Source of the DNA: Megalobrama amblycephala
Taxonomy: Eukaryota > Chordata > Actinopteri > Cypriniformes > Xenocyprididae
Length of the DNA: 64,000 bases
Assembly (NCBI RefSeq): GCF_018812025.1
Contig: NC_063058.1
Location: 21,657,797-21,721,796, forward strand
Direction: 5' to 3'
Part shown: positions 61,401-64,000 of the stretch, piece by piece
Numbering within the stretch: the first letter of the stretch is position 1
Layout: every line of letters starts with the position of its first letter
Notes under the pieces: generated by a model
Database searches by the model: none
What the model was told of the DNA's origin: nothing
What the model saw: the letters and a program-made list of their open reading frames with translations, nothing else
Made by a program: the position numbers and the translations under genes

Positions 61401-61511
61401 CATGCGCTGAGCCTCGGCGTATGTCAAGGTCTCGCGGTTGCGTGAGGGTTTGATGGGTGAGGGAGGCCTCTGCGGGGTGGCGACACGATTATGTCGAACC
61501 TTCTTCCTCAT
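48857..61511 (-). CDS. brd1: Bromodomain- and PHD finger-containing protein 1 (BRPF2), complete coding region in 12 exons
   Basis: BRD1 is a nuclear scaffold that joins a MYST acetyltransferase (mainly HBO1/KAT7, also MOZ/KAT6A) to ING and MEAF6 subunits and directs histone H3 acetylation. Coding exons, read leftwards: 61511-60166, 59487-59331, 59239-59108, 58944-58816, 57989-57677, 57569-57309, 56557-56084, 56004-55875, 55518-55388, 52602-52493, 52110-51956, 49043-48857. All introns are GT-AG and phases match at every junction, giving 1,174 residues. Domains: EPC-like N-terminus (about 25-190), PHD1 (214-258), zinc knuckle (268-291), extended PHD2 (324-386), bromodomain (about 556-660) and PWWP (about 1040-1160). 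BRD1 is preferred over BRPF1/BRPF3 because of [25 protein letters not shown] and [14 protein letters not shown]. The length is close to the long mammalian isoform, which I recall at about 1,190 residues. The start is the ATG of MRKKVRHNR, which aligns with the MRRKGRCHR start of the family. Whether this is brd1a or brd1b cannot be told from here. Confidence 0.95.
49304..50479. mobile_element. Large foldback TTAA element in brd1 intron 12, interrupted by a hAT element
   Basis: Left TTAATGGGTTAGTTCACCC and right GGGTGAACTAACCCTTTAA. The arms match the copies at 25,690 and 36,732 (ATGGCTCAGTGAGGCCTGC against GCAGGCCTCACTGAGCCAT). A 340-bp insertion splits the left arm. Confidence 0.85.
49456..49795. 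mobile_element. hAT-type insertion with perfect 8-bp target duplication
   Basis: ATTGCCAG lies on both sides (49448-49455 and 49796-49803). The left end TAGGGGTGCAACGGTTCAG has a weak inverted counterpart at the right (GTTTCAACCTTA). CACGGTTCGGTTT and TACGGTTCGGTATG repeats sit near the left end. No coding capacity. Confidence 0.8.
51507..51541. repeat. (TA)n microsatellite in brd1 intron 12
   Basis: About 17 TA units. Confidence 0.9.
51956..52110 (-). CDS. brd1: brd1 coding exon 11: PWWP core
   Basis: Residues 1062-1112 plus two bases of W1113. It encodes IIDPQMPR and then [14 protein letters not shown], where family members have KLFLVLFFDNKRSW. It is visibly less conserved than the bromodomain exons (for example [19 protein letters not shown] in the middle). 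Splice sites CACCTGTAG and AACTG|GTGAGA are both good. Confidence 0.92.
52261..52350. repeat. (CA)n and purine-rich tract in brd1 intron 11
   Basis: CA/CG-CA repeats at about 52,261-52,302 are followed by AAAG/AAGG and an A-run to about 52,348. On the transcript this is a pyrimidine-rich tract inside a 382-bp intron. Confidence 0.85.
52493..52602 (-). CDS. brd1: brd1 coding exon 10: start of the PWWP domain
   Basis: Residues 1025-1061. It contains [20 protein letters not shown], the BRPF version of the PWWP motif (PSYP in place of PWWP). PWWP domains of this family bind methylated H3K36 nucleosomes. It follows the longest-range junction of the gene but one (intron of 2,785 bp). The acceptor is CTTTCATAG and the donor TTG|GTGAGT. 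Confidence 0.92.
53547..53613. repeat. (AAT)n microsatellite
   Basis: About 22 AAT units in brd1 intron 10. Confidence 0.92.
53644..54677 (+). mobile_element. TTAA-AGGGGACC element (limits approximate at the right)
   Basis: Starts TTAAAGGGGACCTATTATGC, a family I recognise from cyprinids. Contains AGCTCTGCCCTCTTAGG and CAGCTCATTTGCATTTAAA, shared with family C. A 90-codon open frame (53,870-54,142) with a THAP-like start ([13 protein letters not shown]..., then HFVFEENAP...FVYVYANHF) may be a remnant of a transposase-type DNA-binding domain, but this is weak. No matching right end was found. Confidence 0.55.
54696..54860 (+). mobile_element. tRNA-derived SINE with 18-bp perfect target duplication
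   Basis: An A-box-like TGGGCAGCATGG (about 54,713) and a B-box-like GTTAGAGTCC (about 54,759) form a tRNA-like head. The tail is CTTCGCTTCCTGTCTGC, then CAATAAATG and A-rich ATGCC. AAAATAAAGTTATTGTGT occurs directly at 54678-54695 and 54861-54878. Perfect duplications imply a fairly recent insertion. Confidence 0.88.
55388..55518 (-). CDS. brd1: brd1 coding exon 9, with two in-frame candidate acceptors
   Basis: Residues 981-1024 plus one base. The sequence [20 protein letters not shown] corresponds to the GRGKPALVRRHTLEDRSEL region of mammals. Two AG acceptors lie 9 nt apart (exon starting at 55518 or at 55509). Both keep the frame and differ by three residues (DVS). The first has the better pyrimidine tract (CTCTTTTAG). 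The donor CAG|GTAAGC is strong. Confidence 0.88.
55545..55817 (-). repeat. Right-end fragment of a TTAA-AGAGGCCATATTATGC element in brd1 intron 9
   Basis: Read on the minus strand it begins TTAAAGAGGCCATATTATGC, related in layout to the AGGGGACCTATTATGC family at 53,644. It fills most of the 356-bp intron and gives an 85-codon minus-strand frame of no clear meaning. Confidence 0.65.
55875..56004 (-). CDS. brd1: brd1 coding exon 8: serine-rich conserved segment
   Basis: Residues 938-980 plus two bases. It contains [17 protein letters not shown], nearly identical to mammalian BRD1 and a strong sign of BRD1 rather than BRPF1/3. The donor is ACAAG|GTGGGA. Without splicing the frame stops three codons later (RWE). 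Confidence 0.92.
56084..56557 (-). CDS. brd1: brd1 coding exon 7: large low-complexity exon, long-isoform type
   Basis: Residues 780-937 (474 nt, a multiple of three, phase 1 on both sides). It is rich in Ser/Pro/Lys and carries [15 protein letters not shown], a motif shared with BRPF1/BRPF3, [11 protein letters not shown], and at its end [20 protein letters not shown] and KRLDTG. The first two-thirds correspond to the extra segment found only in the long BRD1 isoform of mammals, as I recall. Here no separate short-form junction is obvious. Confidence 0.88.
56558..57308. other. brd1 intron 7, no feature seen
   Basis: 751 bp of AT-rich sequence with no recognised transposon end. A short frame at 56,796-56,984 on the + strand has no support. 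Confidence 0.5.
57309..57569 (-). CDS. brd1: brd1 coding exon 6: post-bromodomain helices
   Basis: Residues 693-779 plus a split codon at each side. It starts [17 protein letters not shown] and contains [13 protein letters not shown] and [11 protein letters not shown], all conserved in BRD1. The tail is acidic (PKEEEK and ATEEE). The donor is GAAG|GTGCAC, which is not strong; reading through it reaches a stop at about 57,265. Confidence 0.9.
57677..57989 (-). CDS. brd1: brd1 coding exon 5: acetyl-lysine pocket of the bromodomain
   Basis: Residues 589-692 plus one base. It begins [20 protein letters not shown] and carries the conserved [10 protein letters not shown] segment, in which N635 is the expected acetyl-lysine-binding asparagine. 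The C helix [14 protein letters not shown] follows. All key bromodomain residues are present, so this domain looks functional. Confidence 0.94.
58238..58418. repeat. Two long (TA)n runs in brd1 intron 5
   Basis: TA runs at about 58,238-58,308 and 58,365-58,418, separated by 56 bp, in an 826-bp intron. The repeated arms could pair with each other. Confidence 0.92.
58816..58944 (-). CDS. brd1: brd1 coding exon 4: first part of the bromodomain
   Basis: Residues 546-588, phase 0 at both ends. It encodes the αZ helix and ZA-loop start of the bromodomain, with [18 protein letters not shown] and then [10 protein letters not shown]. The donor is GAG|GTCAGG, weaker than the usual GTAAG/GTGAG. Confidence 0.92.
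59108..59239 (-). CDS. brd1: brd1 coding exon 3: charged coiled helix before the bromodomain
   Basis: Residues 502-545, a 132-nt exon with phase 0 at both ends. It encodes the family-typical helix [20 protein letters not shown], rich in Arg/Lys/Glu/Leu and probably coiled-coil. The intron before it is only 91 bp. The acceptor GAATGACAG lies next to an A-run on the + strand, giving a strong pyrimidine tract in the transcript. Confidence 0.93.
59331..59487 (-). CDS. brd1: brd1 coding exon 2: linker helix region
   Basis: Residues 449-501. The acceptor TTCCTTGCAG and the donor GAG|GTGAGA are clear. The conserved BRPF linker reads [20 protein letters not shown] and is followed by LIRRLQ. This matches the stretch between the PHD module and the bromodomain that binds ING/MEAF6 in family members. 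Confidence 0.93.
59543..60096. mobile_element. Old hAT element (TAGGGCTGCACGAT family) in brd1 intron 2, carrying a foldback element
   Basis: TAGGGCTGCACGATATC at the left and AATATTGTGCAGCCCTA at the right. Most of the interior (about 59,561-60,000) is the foldback family of 13,834 (TAACTAGCTTCCGG, GAAGCTAGTTATTTTA, ATTTTAATGATGGATGGATG). The flanking 8-mers no longer match. It nearly fills the 678-bp intron. Confidence 0.7.
60166..61511 (-). CDS. brd1: brd1 coding exon 1: N-terminal EPC-like region and PHD-zinc knuckle-PHD module
   Basis: This exon encodes residues 1-448 plus two bases of codon 449. The N-terminus up to about residue 190 is the part that in BRPF proteins contacts the MYST acetyltransferase, and it includes the acidic [14 protein letters not shown] stretch (151-164). 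PHD1 has zinc ligands C214, C217, C231, C234, H239, C242, C255 and C258. In this family PHD1 reads the unmodified H3 tail. A zinc knuckle (C268, C271, H288, C291) leads into PHD2, which binds DNA in BRPF proteins. PHD2 cysteines include C324, C327, C335 and C338, and it ends at C383/H386. A basic stretch (residues 408-430) follows. The donor is AAAAG|GTAGGT. An upstream in-frame ATG at 61550 lies inside the probable intron and is not the start. Confidence 0.95.
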
Positions 61512-61530
61512 TTTGAATGCCTCAGAGGAA
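61512..61530 (-). other. brd1: brd1 5' UTR portion of the first coding exon and its probable acceptor
   Basis: On the minus strand a pyrimidine-rich stretch ends TTGTACTTCAG at 61531, followed by 19 nt to the ATG. This looks like an intron/exon boundary, so at least one 5' non-coding exon and the promoter lie to the right. No CpG-rich promoter is visible between here and 64,000. The alternative is that the leader simply continues. Confidence 0.55.
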
Positions 61531-61705
61531 CTGAAGTACAAGAAAACCACACATCAACTTTTAACCGTTTCAAAGCCACAATTTGTGTCCCCTAAAGATT
61601 AGATTTCATTTTGAATTAAAAAAAAAGTTGCCCATAAATCTCCATTTCTAGATAGAATTACAAACACGCATGCTAAAAAACCAACCCAACGCTGCAACCA
61701 CACTA

Positions 61706-62101
61706 TATCACTGTAAAGCCCTGTTCACACCAAGAGCAGTAACTACAAAAATAACAACTGTTTTAGCATCCAGAAAAATGAGCAATAATCAGCTGGAAAA
61801 AAGCTGTTCTGAAAGTAATTGCGACAACAAAATTCCTCAGAGTAGTTATTGTTGAGACCTGTTCACACCAAGGGTGCTAAATTACCGTAAAGTCCATACT
61901 ACAACTATAATGAATATGACATAGGAAAAGAATAATTGGCATCAATATCAGAAAATTTTTTTCCAGCTGATGAACACTATAAACATTTACAGCCAATCAG
62001 AATCCAACAACTTTAAAGAGCTTGAGCATTTGCTTGAGCAAAATTTGCTCTGAAAGTGGTTTCCAACAATGTCTTTTCTTTATGATTGGCGTGAACTGGC
62101 C
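61706..62101. repeat. TTCACACCAAG-type dispersed repeat
   Basis: GTTCACACCAAGAGCAG at about 61,723 and GTTCACACCAAGGGTGC at about 61,861, with the inverted GGCGTGAACTGGCC at about 62,088. This is a known type of cyprinid inverted-repeat element (from memory), probably two overlapping copies. Confidence 0.5.
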
Positions 62102-63358
62102 TTAAAGGATTAGATCACTTCAGAATTTAAATTTCCTGATAATTTACTCATCCCCACCCTCCCAGAAATTAAGGTTTTTTAGGAAAACATTCCTCGATTT
62201 TTCCCCATATTGTGGACGGTTACCAACGGGTTGAAGGTTTATATTGCAGTTTCAATGCAGCTTCACGCTTGACGTAGGCGGAAGTACCAAGCAAGTTTTT
62301 ACAAAGTGAATGTGCAAAGACTAAGTCAAACGGCCTTTACAAAAAAAAGGTAAAACAACGATGTCAAACGATTTTGAAGTTGGAGGAGAGATTGTTGATT
62401 TTCGCCCTACCGCGGTACTTCCATCTACATCACGCCCGACCTTTCCAACGTGATTGCGTAATGCGTGGCGCAGTACAAGATAGGGCTGCACGATATGAAA
62501 AATAACATTGAACTTGAACACGATTATCGCTTAAACGCGATTCTTAGTGCAATTATGAAATCGCAAAGGCTGCGATTGTTTTATATGCGTGGCTTGTCAA
62601 TGAAATATGGCTCCAAATGCTAATCCATCTGAAAGCACTGCGAGTTTGAGTCGCTTATAATGTACATTTGAAAAAGCAACATGCGTCAAACTTCTTTTCA
62701 GACACGAGAAGCATTTATTAACATCTTGTCCAACAAAAAAACAACATTTAATAACATGTTACTCCATACTCACTTCATAAAGACAGTTGAGCGTCCTTCT
62801 GTGAGATGATGTGGCTTCTTACACAGAATAAGGCAGTCGTGTGTTTATTAGTCATATTTAATTAATCAAAGCGTTTCGATTCTCTGTTTATTCAGCTACA
62901 GCAATATGATGCATGTTATCTTCTTCTGCTGCAGGGCATATTTTGAGTTTCTGCGCAAGAGCGCCCTCTGGCTTTCAGATGGAGAAGCATTTACTACTGA
63001 TCACAGAGCCGTACAGCTCTGACAAGCCACGCATTAAATAATTGCAGCCTTTGCCTTATCGCGTGCGATTTTATCGTGATAAATCATGCAGCCCTAGTAC
63101 AAGATGAGTATTTGTGGTTAAAAAGATTTTTTTTTTTTTTTAGAAAATGACCGATCGTTTCACTAGATAAGACCCTTATTCCTCAGCTGGGATCATGTAG
63201 AGCCCTTTGAAGCTGCACTGAAAATGCAATTTGGATCTTCAACCCATTGATCCCTGTTGATGTCCACTATATGGAGAAAAATCCTGGAATGTTTTCCTCA
63301 AATTTCTTTACGACTGAAGAAAGAAAGACACAAACATCTTGGATAACATGGGGGCAGT
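62102..63358. mobile_element. Foldback TTAA element of the 42,595 type, split by a hAT element
   Basis: Left TTAAAGGATTAGATCAC with AATTTACTCATCCCC and AAAACATTCCTCGATTTTTC. The right arm has CTAGATAAGACCCTTATTCC, ATCCTGGAATGTTTTCCTCA and ATCTTGGATAACATGGGGG. The arms are inverted. The insertion at 62,481-63,096 separates them. Confidence 0.7.
62481..63096. mobile_element. hAT-type TAGGGCTGCACGAT element with perfect 8-bp target duplication (616 bp)
   Basis: TAGGGCTGCACGATATG at the left and AAATCATGCAGCCCTA at the right. GTACAAGA lies directly on both sides (62473-62480 and 63097-63104). The interior ATGGCTCCAAATGCTAATCC, GAGTCGCTTATA and GATCACAGAGCCGTACAGC matches the copy at 40,337. No transposase. 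Confidence 0.88.
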
Positions 63359-63482
63359 GGTGTAACTTTGTTTTAAAAAGTGGTTGGGACAGGAATGTGT
63401 ATGTGGGGGGTGGGGTTATTGTAATTGTATTATTACAATAATAATAATAACATGATATTAAAATTAATATAATAGTTTCTTC

Positions 63483-63739
63483 TAGGGCTGCACGATTAAT
63501 CGCATGCGATTGTCACGCGCATTTCGTCAGTAAAGCCGGTTCCCTGATTACCGCTAAATCGCCATCACCTGCTTTCAAGTGGAGCGGCATTTAATAGACA
63601 GAGCCGTAGATCACTGACAAGCCACGCAATATCGCGTTCATATCGCAGATGAATCGCCTTCGATAATGAACGCGATATTGCGCAGATATTACTGACGAAA
63701 TGCGCGTGACAATCGCATGCGATTAATCGTGCAGCCCTA
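63483..63739. mobile_element. 257-bp hAT-type MITE with perfect 51-bp terminal repeats and 8-bp target duplication
   Basis: The terminal repeats 63483-63533 and 63689-63739 are exact inverted copies, starting TAGGGCTGCACGATTAATCG and including CGCATGCGATTGTCACGCGC. GTTTCTTC flanks it directly (63475-63482 and 63740-63747). The short interior keeps GACAAGCCACGCAAT, also found in the 62,481 copy, so it is a deletion derivative of that family. Confidence 0.92.
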
Positions 63740-63832
63740 GTTTCTTCCTTACATCTGCTATAATACAATATGTCGTTAATCTCGAGAGTATGTATATTAG
63801 TTAATAAATACGAGGATCTGCTTTTGATAATC

Positions 63833-63905
63833 AATTGTCCTGATGGACTAGTGGCAGCATTTTTGTTAGCGTGCAAGAGGTTCCGGGTTCTAATCCAACC
63901 ATGTA
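63833..63905 (+). repeat. Possible tRNA-derived sequence (SINE head or tRNA pseudogene)
   Basis: GACTAGTGGCAGC resembles an A box, and about 35 bp on, GGGTTCTAATCC is one base from the tRNA B-box consensus. The stems are too poor for a working tRNA gene, and no SINE tail is obvious before AT-rich sequence. Confidence 0.3.
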
Positions 63906-64000
63906 TGATTATTTTTGCGCTGAAGCGCTCGTCCGTGTGAATCCGTAGTGTGCATGAGCGCCAAGAGAACACTGTTGCACCTGTGATAACAGCGACAACG

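Noticed and set aside
61511..61550. Upstream in-frame ATG adding [13 protein letters not shown] to BRD1
   Set aside because: It lies before a good TACTTCAG acceptor and does not match the family's N-terminus; the inner ATG does.
63565..63972. 135-codon minus-strand open frame at the window's right edge
   Set aside because: Half of it is the terminal repeat and interior of the 257-bp hAT MITE; no homology or codon bias visible.
1..64000. A novel multi-gene system
   Set aside because: Only one gene is present, a known chromatin scaffold; the rest is transposons, microsatellites and non-coding DNA.

Overview
This window is vertebrate nuclear DNA, almost certainly from a cyprinid (carp/zebrafish-type) teleost. 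It is AT-rich, has GT-AG introns and no bacterial-style gene packing. It is crowded with short inverted-repeat transposons whose ends I recognise from cyprinid genomes, such as TTAA-flanked foldback elements beginning AAGGGTTAGTTCACCC and hAT elements beginning TAGGGCTGCACGAT. The species is not resolved.

There is one protein-coding gene, on the minus strand at the right side: brd1 (BRPF2), a scaffold subunit of MYST-family histone acetyltransferase complexes. I could follow all 12 coding exons in frame from the ATG at 61511 to the TGA at 48857 (3,525 nt, 1,174 residues). The protein carries an EPC-like N-terminus, a PHD / zinc-knuckle / extended PHD module, a bromodomain and a C-terminal PWWP domain. 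A 5' non-coding exon must lie further right, probably outside the window. The likely 3' UTR ends near 47,930.

The left 47.9 kb (1-47,930) has no convincing gene. It holds single-copy-looking AT-rich DNA interleaved with transposons. These include two decayed Tc1/mariner elements (17,693-19,278 and 46,017-47,383), two CACTA-like elements that each contain a long tandem array with higher-order structure (5,495-7,726 and about 32,282-35,090), several hAT elements with readable 8-bp target-site duplications, five copies of a roughly 0.9-kb TTAA-flanked family, many foldback TTAA elements, and one probable solo LTR. In human, the DNA downstream of BRD1 is a large gene-poor interval towards TAFA5/FAM19A5, so this stretch may be the fish counterpart (inference).

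The introns of brd1 are also heavily colonised. Intron 10 (52,603-55,387) holds a tRNA-derived SINE with an 18-bp perfect target duplication, set inside other repeats. Intron 12 holds a hAT insertion inside a foldback element. The region right of the ATG (61.7-63.8 kb) holds nested hAT elements, including one 257-bp copy with perfect 51-bp terminal repeats.

I found no new enzymatic or defence system. The most unusual structures are the tandem arrays with higher-order repeats inside DNA transposons, the nested mobile elements whose insertion order can be read from their target duplications, and the number of different TTAA-flanked families with similar first bases.
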